A stretch of DNA of 64,000 nt from Aphidius gifuensis (GCF_014905175.1 NC_057789.1:30190555-30254554), one strand, 5' to 3'; positions 25,984-41,200 are shown, counted from the stretch's first letter. The notes: generated from the sequence alone by a model not told the origin. Made by a program: numbers and translations.

Positions 25984-28900
25984 ATTTTATATATATTTAT
26001 TAGTACATATATACACACATAAATCTCTTGTATTAAACAAACTTGGCAATGACTCGTTGTTGGGATGTCTCTAAGGTGGTTATTTGCCACTCATTCGAGT
26101 TAAAAGTTAAATATTTAACTTGTATATAGAGGAAAATGAAAAATAGGTATATATGCACACACACATTTTTAGGCAAATTAAAAAAACATCCAATTAGTGA
26201 GATTTGTTGAAAGTTGTAATTAGTCGTTAAATACATTTGAGTTTGTTTTTCAGTTGCAGCCTCTATATATATATACCTATATATATATTTTTATGAAAAA
26301 AAAATCAAGAAAATTAATAGTGTTGAAAAAAAAAGTAAAATATATATATACATGTGTTTATATTATTATAAAAATATTTTCTTCATTTTATTTTAATATT
26401 ATTATTTTTTTACTAATTAAAATTTTTAAGTTGAAATAAAAGGTGGATGAAGCATCTTTAATGAGATGGCGTCTGGTGAAAGTTGTCCCCTCATTATTTT
26501 ACTGTTGCGCGGTTGATCACTTTGAGATCTATAAGAGCACAATGAACAAATGAAGGAAAAGAAAAAAAAAAAAAAAGAAATGAATGAATGAAAATAAAAT
26601 TAAATTTTTAGAAATATATATATTTGTATGCGCCAATTATATATAAGAATAGCAATGCGTTGTCATAGTTTAATTTGAGAAAGAGTATATAATACTCTTA
26701 TACTGTAACATTGAAAAGAAAAATTATTTTTTATAATATAAGTTCCTTTGTTTTCATGAAAATAGTTAAAACCCTGCGGGAATCTTATCTCTCCTTCTCT
26801 CTTATGATGATGAAACTTAGAAAATCCTCACACTTGTCTGTTTCATCTCAACAAATGCGATTATATATACCTATAACAAAAAAAAAAGAAAAAAAAAAAA
26901 AAGATATCTGTTAATTGTTCTTTGTCGTCATGAAGGTGTGCGACAAGAAAAATGAAAAATTGAATAATTAAATTCACGGAGAAAACTGTGTAATTTTTGC
27001 AAATTAATTTTTTTTTTTATTTTATTTTATTTTTTCATATTCATTTTTTTTTTATTATCCTTTTGTTTCCATTGTTCTGTATTTTGGTGTGTAACCTATT
27101 ATTATTATTATTACTATTATTCGTTTTGTATGACACGTCGAAATTTGAGAAAATATATGAAGCTGCGAATCTGTATTATACATATACATATATGGATAGA
27201 CATTATATGTCAAATGAAAGTTTTGATGCCAACAACAGCATCATCGGTTATTAGCATCTATTGTGGTTGAAAAAAAAATAAAATAAAATAAAATAAATAA
27301 ATAGTCACAGTTAAACCAGTAGTATATTTAAATGTCTGCTTACTAATTTACATTTTATTATGTTACACCAATTGTTGTTGTTGTTGTCGTCGTTGTCATA
27401 TACTTTCATTGTTTCATGCCTCAACAATCATACATCAATGTTCTTATTATGATTTGTACATTGTATACACAATAAATTAAATTTTATTAAACAATACATA
27501 TAATATATAGCTATATAAAAAAAAAATAAAGACTAAATTAAAATGCCATTGACAAGTTATATCAATAATAGTATATTTGATGTAATTTAAATATATAAAT
27601 TAAATTTGATGGAATTTTCAAAATTAACAGTACAGTGTCATGAATCATGATGTAATAAACAATCAAAATTAAATTGATTGGTGTCCCCTAATGGCCGAGC
27701 AAGAGCTAGTCGCATTGACAAAGGCTACATATAGTAGCAGTGGTATTGTCTAATTTCATATTCCGATGGGAATCAAAATGAGAGGAGAATGTCAGAAAGC
27801 GGAAATAAAGCATAAAGAGGCGAACCAATGTCAAAATTGTCCTGGGATATATATAATGTATTTCAAGTGGAATCCAATTTTCTTGCTTTTCTCTCTTTCA
27901 ATGTACTTTGGTATATATTAAAATTTTCTAAAATTTCAAATGGATGCTCCAGTCGCAGACATTATATTGTATTTATAGTTGGAACAAGAGTAGACACAGC
28001 AGCACTATAATACCCTTTGTATTGTGTATATATAATATATATATTTACAAGACTCTTCAAGAGAGAAAGAGAAAGAGAGCCAAGTCAGCTGGAATGAATG
28101 ACGACAACTGGTTGGTCATTGGTTTTTTAGACAAAGAGCACCAAGATGCTTCGTAGCCAATCTCTTGATGCATCACTAACAACGTGTCTTTTGGCATACT
28201 GGCAAATATAAAAAAAAATATAAAAAATTTCAAGTATGTATTAGATACTATAAGGGCAAAAGGGTATATTAAAAAAATCCAGACGACTTTTTTTTATTAT
28301 TATTTATTATTTTTCATCAGCCAACAACAATATTATAAGTACATTACATAATCTATATCATCTATATTGTACCACTTGCTTTTTTCTCGCTGTTTGACAA
28401 AAATTTTAAAGACGTTATCACAGCGCAAGTTCATCGTGCTTAATGTGACTCAGGCTGTACTACATTTTCATACAGCTTTTTAATTATATAGCTGAAATTT
28501 TTTTTTAAATATTTTTATTAATGAGAAGAAAACTTGATGGCTTAAAATTATAATATACATTGCGGTCGTCTATACATTGCGAAATGGTTGCTTGGACAGA
28601 CGGAGATTAGGGCGACGACTTTTAAGCTGTCGGGTAACGCCAAAAATTCTGGCGAGTCAAGTAAAAGGGTTAAAGTAGCGCGACATGCCTCTCGTGTCTC
28701 GGTCTGATGCACATTAATCCTTATATAACCTTTACTTTAAACTAGACTTTTCTTTCTTGTATATGTATACCATTAAACCCTTAAAACTTTTCTTCAATAT
28801 TTTTTAAATTATTGTATATAATTAAAAAAAATTAAAGACCTATAGTAAACTTGAATATAATATTAAAGGACTAAAAATTAAAGAGCATGTATACCTAAGG

Positions 28901-30443
28901 ATATTTGTCAGTCAACTCTTGTTGACTTGTTGAAAAATAAAATACAGTTGAGAGAGAATAACGCCTCAGTTGAATAGGCTCGCTCAGTATATATTCAATG
29001 TATATTATAAACAAATGAAAGGTGTATACATTTATAATGAGAAATGGGGAGTATCATCTGTACAGCTGAATTTTAGGTTTTTTATTTTATTTTTTTGACG
29101 AAAAAAAGAGTGCAACTTGAGTCTACCTTGTATATATTTATAAAAAAATTATTTGAGATATGCAGTATTATACTAGCTAGTACTAGAAGAAAAAAAAAAA
29201 TATTTCTATATATAAAAGTATTATGTATATAGCACTTTGACGAACTGGTTTACCTGGCTCACTAATGGTGGTGCAACGTCCGCTTGAGTGGGCCATCCGA
29301 AAACAAAAAAAAAATAATAAAAATTCATCGTCCTTGTATTGAAGCCACCAAGGGACTACCAATTATCGCGAGACGTCTACTTCTTCGCGCCTCCAAGAGC
29401 TTTTCTACAATATATATATATATATATATAGACAAGTCGTTTTTCACTTTCAAGGAGCTAGCTGCTCTGATGAAAGAAGAACCATGTTGAACCTCAAGCC
29501 CTTCAATTTTTCAAAACCTTCCAAACTCTTTTTCTTTTTCTTTTTTTTTTTTTATTTCACCAATTGACGTATAATCCTTTATTTTTATTTTTTTTTTTCT
29601 TTATTTTTTCTCATAAGAAAAAGATTTTAAACATGGCACAGATCCAAAAAAATTTTATACTTGTACAGTTGAATATTCTTTGGTATTTTTTTATTGTTAC
29701 ATTTTTATATATCAAAAAAAAAAATAAATAAATAAAAGAAAAACACACATTCATCAGTTGAAATAGACAGCTCTTTAAAAAGCTGGAAAAATGACTTATA
29801 TATTTTTATTTTTTTCACACAGTTTTTTTTATAATAAAATATACGAGTGACATGTATAAAAAAAAGTGATGATGCGGTTAAACTCGAGAGGTAATAGAGA
29901 TTCAGAAGACGAGAAAATGTCTTGACTTTTCAATTTTCCACTTTTATTCGTTCTATTTCTTTTTGGCTAAGCTTGAGAAGTAAAGCTAGCTAGCTGGTAA
30001 ATTTGCTAAAAGAGCTCACTCACTCACTCAGACTGTGTGATGGTTAAAACAAAAATCCTGCAAAAACAATTCCCAGTGAGGTCAATTGTTGAGTTTTTTT
30101 CAAGACCATATACTATAAAAACTGTATAAAATAAAATAAAATAAAATAAAATAAATAGCCTTTAATTAAAAAATAAAATAAAAAAAAAAAACAAGTTTTA
30201 TTTAAAATTTGACTTGTGAAGTTGATCTGCATTGTGCAGTTTGTTAAATATTTTTGTCAAAAAGTCATTCTCTCTCAAGTAAGCAATAAAAAAGGATAAA
30301 AAAAATAAATGCTAAAAGTTTGATGAGAGCGAGTCAAAGGTCTAAACTATATTTTTACAAAACATTTAAACTAAAATTGTTAAAAATATATATATTATAC
30401 ACGAGCAGTATAATAATATTTTCTTGGACAAGAAGAGTCATCA

Positions 30444-30462
30444 ACGACGACGACGACGACGA
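30444..30462. repeat. (ACG)6 microsatellite
   Basis: Six ACG units in noncoding sequence, the complement type of the CGT run at 22,873. Confidence 0.85.
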
Positions 30463-32075
30463 GCATAAGATAAAAGCTAGAAAAACTTTCAACTCATCTT
30501 TTAATTAAGCCTTGATTATTATTTCCGATTAAATTTTAATTCGCCGCCCGCAATACAGGACATACTATATATATTTCTTACAATTTCAACGTCTCAAGCG
30601 AGCTATTAATGTTCCAAGAATTTTCCATTTTCTCACAAAGACATTTTGCAATATCATTATTTTTTTATTTTTTCATTCATCAGCATAAAAAAAAAATTTT
30701 TTAAAATTAAAGTGATTGGAAGACTAAATGAAATGTATTTATAATTTAATATCATATATTCTTTCATCACTGCAGCTGTATATGTATATACTATTTTCTT
30801 GATTAAAAAAATTGAAATAAATAATATTATAATTAAGTAAATTTACACCTTCAATGTGTGCTTTCTTAATGTCTCATTCAAACGACTCACTTGGAAATTT
30901 CATACGCAAATATTATATCGTAATGACGAAAAAGAGATAAATAGGTATATAGTCGTTGTCTTTGATTTATTATTGCTTAATATATGTATCAGAAATAAAA
31001 TAAAAAAATAATAATAATAATAATAAGAGAGTGAGATGAAGCTAGAATCTTAAATAAAAGGGGAGAAAATATCCATTTGCTTTTATGCTAAATTCAAGAG
31101 CCTGATTATACAGAGGACAATGTAAAATGATTGGAAGCCAAATGATAAAATGGAGACAATCAAGTTGGTGTTGAGCATGTAAACGACGTTTTATAATGCA
31201 CAAATCGACAGATCAGTAGTTAAGGAAAAGATAAAAAATAATAATATAATATATATAAAGAAGAAGAAAAAGTGTGATGATTACAGTTAACATTCAATGA
31301 TGCTGTGAATTTTTAAAGCTTCATTATATCTCTGATCTTTCAAATCAATTTAATTTCATTTAAAATAAGTATTTAATTTAATTTTATGTACAGAGTCACT
31401 TTAAATGAGTAATTGAAAAAACAGAAAAAAAAAATTTATATTTTTCAATAATATTATAATTTATTCATCAAGACAAAGATTTGTTTTTTTTTTTTTTAAG
31501 AATATAGTTATAGAATAAAGTTTTTTATTTTTTATAAATATATATATTATATATACACCTGTATGTCGTTGAGTATATATAGTTGAAGTAGCAACAGTGG
31601 GTGAGCTCTTGGCTTACAAGTGGAATCCTGAAATATTAATGTGATGCTCTCAGCGTGTACCTTACCAACAAACTCTCTGCTTTTTCTTGGTTGTAGCTGG
31701 CTGGCTAACTTTTCAATGTTTTCTTTGTAGAATTTTAGAAATTCTCTCTCTGTTGGCCCGGTTTTTATTGGTGTACATATATACCAACTCTATACTCTAT
31801 ATAAATAAATATAAACATTTGGTATATAAATATATTTCAAGTTTGCGCATGATTTATTTATTTTTTGAAACGGTTTGAAACTTCTTGAGAAGGACAAAAG
31901 TGTCAAAAACAGGATAAATTAATATTAATAAAAAATACTTTGTATATTTTATTTCAAACGCAAAAGATTACACATTTATCTTGTGAATTTTTATTTTTCT
32001 TCTTTAAAGTTTGAAAAATAAATTTTTATTTAATTTAATAAATTGTGTAATATTTATATTGATTTAATATTAAAG

Positions 32076-32267
32076 GAAGGTGAACAAGGATATTTGGAGG
32101 GATTGGCATCAAGGTATGCAGACCTCTTCAGAACACATTATGGTGATGTCCTGGAGCCACTTGAAGAACTTAGACGCCGTGAAACAAATGCCTCACCAAG
32201 AGGTATACCCAACACTCAGCTTACCACAAGTCATTCACAACCCATTTATGTTCCTGGTAAATACTCG
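32076..32267 (+). CDS. SASH1: SASH1-like exon: N-terminal helical region
   Basis: 64 codons, phase 0 at both ends. The acceptor is TATTAAAG|GAAGGT (weak pyrimidine tract) and the donor TCG|GTAAGT (strong). It encodes a charged helix with LEGLASRYADLFRTHYGDVL, similar in position and spacing to the helix near the N terminus of vertebrate SASH1. An in-frame stop lies upstream and there is no ATG, so this is an internal exon. Confidence 0.8.
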
Positions 32268-35200
32268 GTAAGTCAATTTTTAAATATTATGTCTCAACTT
32301 GAAAATCATTTGTTTCTATAAAATAAAAAATAAAATAATGTAGCCAAGAAAAATTTAGTTTCAAACGACTTGTGTCTGTCTGCCTGTCTGTCTGTCTGTC
32401 CCACAGGAATATCTCGTTCTGTTCACCAACACATTTTTCTCATCTTATTCTTTCATGTTCACACACCAAACACAAATAATATATACATTGAAAAAAAAAA
32501 AAAAGAAAAAAATGAAGCATAACGTGTACGCCATTGTACCAATCTCCAAGGAATTCTTATCGTATTGAATTTTTATTTTATTTAATTTTTTTTTTTTTTT
32601 TTTTATATTATTTTATCGAAACGAGTAAAATTTCCATTTGCAGTAAATTTCGATTTGTACGTCTGTTCACTTACATGTAGGTATATAGATGATGTGCCAT
32701 TATATACCATTTGGTTGTCTCACTTTTTTTATCTAAGCATATAGGTATAGCATAGATGCAGTAGCTGAAGCAAAAGTGTCAAAAGCTCAATTCAATATTG
32801 TTATTTGTTGTTTAATTTATATATATGTTATTATCGGCAAATAAGTAGCTAGATCAAATAAACTCTAAAAAATTTTTAGTTAAATTATCTCATGGGACTA
32901 ATGGACTTTTCAATCATGGCCAACTGGTGAACTGGTTATCGATTAAGGTCACAAACGACTCTAAGGGCTCCCCAGACATTTATTTACAAATCGCGAAAAG
33001 TCTTTTTACTACACACACAATGCTGTTTGCACTTTTTACAGGATAAAAAAGTTATCTAATTTGTTTTTTTCAATCAATTTGACGATTTATCCACTGGGAT
33101 TTTTCATTGATTTTTTTTTTATGACAATATTACTCTTGATGACGGAATAACAATAATAATAATAATAATATTTAATTTTTTTCACCCACAGCCATCAAGT
33201 TGCCTGAGTGACAAGGAAGAAGACGAAATTTATGGATTTGGATATGGAGTATTTGGTCGTCAAATGCTTCAACAAAGACAACAAAAACTTGCTCTAGCCA
33301 CACAAAATACGAGTATTAATTCTGGTGGACAACAACAACAGCAACAACAGCAACAACACACCTACCAAAGGTATTTATTTATATTATTAACAATTATTAT
33401 TTCTATACATATAATGTTTAACCAGTTGTTACATGCACAAGTGTATGAATATTATTTAGTAGTAATTTATTTTAAATTATTATTAATGAAAGGACACTAG
33501 TGTGTGTGTGTTGTTGTTGTTGTTGTTGTTACAACACCTGTGTCCTTTAAATACTTGAAAACAGACATGATAAATAAAAATTAAATTTAAATAACAATTA
33601 TATTCCAGAGTGTGTCGACAATTTTTAACATATTTAATTAGAAATTTTAATTCATAAATAAATAATATATAGAAATATAATGTTACACTTGTTGTCTACT
33701 GTGTTCATATAACATACACTACATTATCATATTATTATTATTATTATTATTCAATGTAACAATGAGACTCTTGACTATCTTTAAATTGTTTGAAATGTAT
33801 ATAATTGATGTATGTACATGTACAATTTTTTATTTCCAATTCTTGTTATCATATTTCCTGGCTCATTCAAATAATCGAATTCTGAATTCTGCCTGTATTT
33901 CTCATTGAAATGTTTGTTGGTCAATATGAATTGTACAATTTGCATGCATATATTTATGTTCACGCATCATCATGTTAGAGTTTAAATTTAGTGCTGGTTA
34001 ACAGTTTTACCAAGCAGATATTGCAAAAGAGAGAACGGACATAAATGACATTGTTCAATTTTCATATGAATTTACTCACAAATATCTACAAATTTTGTAC
34101 ATACATCTATCCATCCATCCATCCATCCATCTATCTATGTACCAACAAGTACAAAATACTACATATAGGTATATCTCGTTATATTAACGCACAACGATGA
34201 TAAAATTAATTGTACCGAGAAAATTACATTGTTATCTAGATGGACGACAGTCAGTGAATAATTTAAATTTATAATGCTTGAAAATATTCTATTAAACTGA
34301 CTATTTTTTTATTATTAATTTTTCTATTAAATGTTATAAGAACCATTGCATCTTTTTTTTTCAAATTTACACCATATACATACAGTATAGATAGATAAAT
34401 TGATGCAGTGCAAATAAAGCCAGATAGAGTACTTGTGACTTTGAGTTTAGTCTAGTATACATATACAGACAGAAAGTTATATTGAGAGTTCTATTCTCTG
34501 GTGACCTCTTATCCAATAGTCCAAACCAATTCTTGTCCTCGGCAATGATCATGAAGCTCCTCCAAGCACTCGAGGCAATTGTCTCTCTAGTGGAATCAAG
34601 AGAGAGCTACCAGTATCACTATAGCATCACCAGCGGCAACAACAACAACAGCAGCATGCGTTTGTCCATTGAGATGTTAGCTTTTTGTCAAAGGAACCCA
34701 TTAATATAGAGTTGGTTAGTTAGATCTATCTATCTCCTAAGGCTCACATCAGTATTCAACTACATATATATACAATAAAATATATAATTATCATGTCCAA
34801 TGAATAATGTGCTATTATCATTTTCAGTACATGACTCATATGTGCATATATTATTTTATATACATTTAATTTTATATATTATTACTATCATTATTAATTA
34901 AATTATTTTCTTGTTTTTTGTTGCAGTTGTCTCAGTCCAAGATCAGCATTTTTCTACGAATTTCCACCAAATGGTAAGCTTGTCATTCAATTGAAATAAT
35001 CAATGTTTTATAAAATATACATTATACTTATACATTATACATTTGCATGAAAAAAAAAAAAAAAAAAAATTTAAAACATTTCCAAAGAAGGAATATATAT
35101 TGCTAAAATTGAAATACAAAAAAATACTTGAATTCAATATATGTACGAGTGTATACAACACTATTTCATTTCCAGTCAAATTCTTGGTTCTTCCGCTTTG

Positions 35201-38200
35201 AATTTCCTATATATTTCTATATATAAATAGGTATATGTATATGTATGTAGTAAGTTAACCAACCCCTTTTCGTCTCTTTGGACCCTTTTGCTTTTGTTAA
35301 ACCCTGAGGCTATGACCTAAACTCGTCTTTCTCTCACTCATTCATTCACTCGTGTCTATATGCCTCTATGAATTCGCAATTATATTTATAAAATTTCACT
35401 AACCTACCTCTCTTTGTGTTTAAATATTTTACCCCTCAATAAACCAACCAATATAAAAAAATTAATTAATTAAATATTATTTCTTACTGCTGCAATGTTC
35501 AAAGTTGTTGAAACAATAAATAGTCTAGATTGGTGAACAAGAGTTGAATTAGTTTGTCTATGTATAGCATGCTCACGACTGGTCCAACCGCAAATCATAT
35601 AGATAATAAATTTTTGCCTTAGCTATTGCAGTTTACCAACAAACCAACAGATTAATAAGATAAATATATAAAACAAAACAACTACACTAAGAAAAAGAGA
35701 CAAATTACAAAGAGATCATCTAGACGGCTAGCCGGCGACAACAGCTGACTCTTGTTCAAATGCGTTCACTCACTGTGCAAATTAATGAGGCGTATAATAA
35801 AGTTTCATTTAATCAATACACCCAAACATATTTTAACATTTATTTATTTATCAAAATATAAACAATAATAATAATAATTTCTTCATGTAAATATACCTAT
35901 ATATATGTGATGAGTCATGACACGTTGGCCAAACATAATAGACTTGTTGTGTGTTGTTGATAAATAAACAAATATCCATCTATCTATTTGTCTATGTATG
36001 TGGTCTTACAAGGTGATTGGTTCTTCTACATTATACTAGACATACTGAGATCACGAATTGAAGTAAGCAAATTTCGCTTGGACGAGTACAAGTATATACA
36101 TATACTGCAACCAATAGGATAAACGTATTCAAACTAGGATTTCCTATACATCTATAGTGCTACTACTATGTAGTTTGATTCTATTCGAGACAACGCCTTT
36201 TCATATGTATATATATATATACACAGTTTGTATCTATTTATCTATTTATCTATTACATATAGAATGATTGTTGTTATTGTTGTTGTTGTTGTTGTGTTGA
36301 GATTCCAATGAAGAGAACTTGTGCCATCGCTTGAGCTCATTTCCATTGTCAAATAAATATATATGTATATAGACACACTTGATAAAATCATGGTGTTGGT
36401 ATTGCTACAATACGTAACATTTCCCAAGTGATAAAATTGAGGCAACATATATATATATATACAAAGACACAGAAACAGAGACAAGCACCAAACTACTCTG
36501 CAGCAATGTAGTCTAGTGTAGTGTTAAATCTGTGACAATTGAGGAATGTTCACTTTAAATGATTATAACTATTTAACTTAATATTATTATGCCTCTTCAA
36601 CTCAATAAATTTAATTTATCAATATATATTTTTCAATTACATTATGACATTTTTCATAATGACAGTGTTTTTTTAGTTTTTTTATTTTTCAAGTTTAAAC
36701 TAAAATGACCTCTTTTGACAAACACTCGTGTGTTTGTGAAAAATACATGGGTTTAAAAACTTGGTGAAACTGTTGATGTAAAAGTATAAAAAAAAAAAAG
36801 GGGAATAGAAAAAAAAAAAAATATTCAAAAGCACATCCAAAACTTTTTTAAGCAACGAGCGTAAAGAGCTCGATGAAAGAGGTCCTCAGGCGATCGCTGT
36901 GTGTTTTAATAACTTTTCTTGATAGTTATATCGTGCTTTCACTTATTAGTTGTTATTATTATCATTAATAATATATATATATATACTGTATAGAAATATA
37001 CTTTTTTTCTTCATAATAAATTATACAATAATTGATATATACAAAAAATTGAAACAAGTATTAACAAGGATTGAAAAAAAAGAAAATATATATAAATGTA
37101 TATTTAAAATTCTTAACTTTATTAAGTAAATTACTTTTTATATTAAATTTGAAAACTACCACTCGATTACACAGCAATTAGCCAGGTGTATTTTTATGCT
37201 TCTTAAAAAATATTTTATCATCCATAGACCATAACTAATTTTAAACAACTATTTTTTATATTAATATTTTTTATTTTTCTCACTTTAAATTCTCTCCTAG
37301 TGCAACAACAACAAAAAATGGAAAAGATAGATCGTAATTTACAAGAAAAAAAAAAGTATATACTGTACAAGTCGAGTACCTGAAATTGGATAATTTTTCG
37401 TATTCGTGTACTATCCTATATATATATTAGTTTGTATAAAAAAAAACAATAGAAAAAAAAACTGTCGCGAAAAATGTGAATGTGAAAAAACTAAAGTAAA
37501 ATAAAAGAAAATGTATTGAAGAGAGTGAGAAAAATAACATTTGGCTGAGACACATGCATGTGCACACATTGATGATGGTGTGTCAAGGGTGGTTTTTTTC
37601 TTTTTTCTTTTTTCTTTTTACAACAATAGATGAATTCAGCGAGCTGTAACTTAACCACGTTTGGCGCCGTATTTGTCTCGACGTAACTATTTTTCTCAAT
37701 TTTTGTTTTATTATTTTTTATTACTTTTCAATTCATTTGAAATCCATTGAGTTTCGACATGGCAATGTTTGATTATCTTTGGAAAAAAATAAACCCATTG
37801 TCGCATGTTACATCAACATAAAAAATAATTAATTAATAATTAATTTAGTTTTATTTTTGAATAAATATAGTTGCGGCTAAATGATAGTCACAACTAATGT
37901 TATATAATTATTACATTATACATATAAAGATATAGTGTTATTACACGTGAACAATATAATTCAATATTCCCTGAGGGGTGTTTTGATATGTTCAATCTTC
38001 TCTTCTATGTCATTCATCTACATATAAATACATCCTCATATATACACACTCATTCCCATAACGCACAATTAAACTGTCACGTTAATGATAAATTTGAATA
38101 TACCTGCAATTCATTTTTCACATACGTGATTTTATCAATATTTCTTTGTTTATGTTTTATAAGCTGGCTTTTAATATCATTTTTATTATTATAAAATACA

Positions 38201-41200
38201 TATATAAAAATCAAAATAATCCCATTTTAAATACAGATGATGATGATGATGATGATGATAATAATAATAACAATAAAGTATACTTGTTGTTGTTGATCAT
38301 CCATAAAATATCGTATAATTATTATTTACAATCACACCGTAAAACAAGCACTTATTAATTTCATATTAAAATATTAACAATAAATCTATTCAACAAATTT
38401 TGCATTGTGTTAATAATAATAAATAAATAAATAATGTTTGAGAGTATTTAGTAAACACACAAAATTTTTAAATAAATCATGAAAATATAAAAGGAAAAAA
38501 AAATAATATAAATGCCAGATGTCGTCTGCGATAGGCACCTTGTTTATTAGCCATCATCCTATACTGTACAAGCCTTTTTTTTTTTTTTTATATATATTTT
38601 TCCATTTTTATTATTTTTATATCAACACGCAATGAATGAATAATATATAATATTCAAATATGAGCGTGTTTTTAATAAAATAAAATTAAACATAATAAAA
38701 AATTTTTAAATTATATTATATCTCGTCAAGTTTCGTGCATTTAAAATGTTGTTATTTTTGTTATTTTTGTATTAACGAGTCGCGCGCATTTGACATAAAT
38801 TGTCTAGGGAAAATACTTGAATATAGTACCAATAATAAAATGACAACATTATAGCTTCATTTATACGTAAATCATTAATGAAGAAAAAAAAATATCAATT
38901 AATGCTTATTCTGGTAACTATTGATTTTTGAAATGGAAAATATGATAATTAGCATGATGCTGCTGCGTTACATTTAGAAGTATAATCACATTGTATAATG
39001 CATTGCGGTAAACTATATGGAACTCATCAAATTAGTGAAAGAAGCTGTTATTATAATGAGTATTATTGACAGCTTTAAATCAGAGCTTGAAATAACCAAT
39101 CGACTACTACTACTATACTACTACGATAAAAGCTAACCATATTATGTATAATATAAATTATGTCGTAATAGATATATACTATAGTTGCAATTTAATTATA
39201 TGTATACTGTGGAAAATGTCGGCTTTTGTTTTTGATATGCCAAGAAAATAATAATAATTGTTTGCGTTGTTTCAGAACAAGGACAAAATACGAGTAAAAA
39301 AAAGACAACATTTTCACGATTGCTGAGAGGGCTCAAGACTCACAGAAAAGAGAAACAGGGTCAACCACAAGGATCACCAAGACATGGAAGAGCCAGAATG
39401 GGTGTACCACAGAGGGTAACTAATATATGTCATGATAATATTAAATTTTTTTTTCTCTTTTATCCCCAAAGACTTTTGCTTTTTTTATACATTCAGCTAA
39501 TAATTCCATGAATCTTAAACAGAAATGTCTTGGCATTTTACTTTGGAAACTGTCAGCTTGTTCAAATTACTGTCACAAGACTTCAAGTTTTAAACATATA
39601 TACCCAAGTGAAGAAAAAAAAATTATTTTCAAAAGTCTTGCTTGTTTTAAATGGAATATTTTCTATTTTAATAGATCAATTATGATAAGATACATACAAT
39701 ATCCGCATTTGCACATGCAACATAATAGCGCAATAATAAAAACAATATTTTAATACATAAAATGCACATTTTTATTATTTTTTTTTTTTTTAATATAAAA
39801 AATATAACATGTCAATAAATGAACAGTATAAACTAAAATTTGAGAGAAAAAAATAAAGGTGAAAATCGAGTTGCCTGGGTAAATGTACCTTTTTGCCAGC
39901 AAAAGAGCTTTAGTTGGTGGGTGAATGGTAGTGGTCAGCACAAAGTAGAATCAAATTATTATCAAATATAGCCAAGCTTATATACGTATAGTGAAGCTGC
40001 TGTTGCTGATGTTGCGAGCTAAAAACGAATTACGCTGGCTGAACATCGCGGTTTGTACATCAGCGAGATCGAGAGAGGAATGAGATGAGAAGAGTAACAT
40101 GCTATAGAAGAATACATGTATAGACTGGACTCGACTCAACTAGATTGACGGGCTTGATGTGAGAGCCCGTGGTAATATACACTATATACACTATACACAC
40201 TGCGGCAAAAGACCAAAAGATACCTTGATATATATATTATAGTAGTAGTAGTAAAAGGTATATACTGATGATATATATGACGAGAGTGCAACTGTTCAAC
40301 CAGTCAGCCACTTTTACCATCAGCACCACCTCATTCGTAAAGGATCATCTGATGAGTCGGTTAGTTTGGCAAAGCACCAAATGCTCATATTGATCATATA
40401 CAGCTGACAGCTGACTTTTGATCATCATCTTGATATGTCAAGTTAAATAATAATTGTCTTTTTTTTCTCAATAAACATATACAAGTCTACATAATAAATC
40501 AACTTTTGTACGAGCAAGGTGTCTTTTGCAGTTTACTCGGACATAAATTTATGCTTATTTTATCTCCATTATATTTATTTTTTTGTAAACATAGATAATA
40601 ATTTACACGGAGAAAAAAATATAAAATAAAATAAGCAAATGTATAGATGTGATGGAAAGGAGAAAAGAAATCTTTTTCGAGTTTAACAAGACGTACTGCT
40701 CGCTTTATATGCTAATGTCAAGAGAATATTTCTTTTTTTTTTATATATATATATATTGTTTTTCGCATTTTTATGTATAATGTTAGTATTCGTGAGTTTG
40801 AAGTAAGGCGTGAAATACACTCGACTTTTAACCCTTGTGCTTTTTTTTTTTTTTTTCATATATATATATTTTAAATTCGCCAAAGTAGAGAATGTGCTGT
40901 TGGTAGTATTCAAGTATATATGTACACCAGGCAAAACGTATTACAGTCTTATTTGAATGAAAATGTATATATTTCTAGTTTTAGAAAAAATAAATAAAAA
41001 GCAAAGAAAAGAAGGTAATAAAATGTTAAGACAAAGTGTGGCATTGAAGTATTGCGGCAAATCTTATGGTATAAAGCCGATTCCAACAACTACTACCAAG
41101 GAGCTTTTTACACGTGGACTTGAGAGAAAAAAAAAAAAACATCAACTGCTTTACATACCAAGCTTGTATCGTGCTGCAGCTGCAGGGCGAAAAACTTATG

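Larger units (their letters stand above)
3187..32075. other. About 29 kb of noncoding DNA, putative first intron of the SASH1-like gene
   Basis: No exon with domain-level support was found on either strand. Open frames are short, low in complexity, or antisense shadows of T/A runs. The stretch carries many microsatellites and a few short G+C-richer islands (7.56-7.72, 17.36-17.56, 17.93-18.03, 20.55-20.70, 24.06-24.17, 28.56-28.72 and 29.22-29.41 kb) that could be regulatory elements or unrecognised small exons. Two + strand sites have juxtaposed acceptor and donor sequences (11,795 and 25,977), as expected in a long intron. The first recognised exon, at 32,076, is internal (no in-frame ATG, begins after AG), so upstream exon(s) must exist here or to the left. 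Confidence 0.5.
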
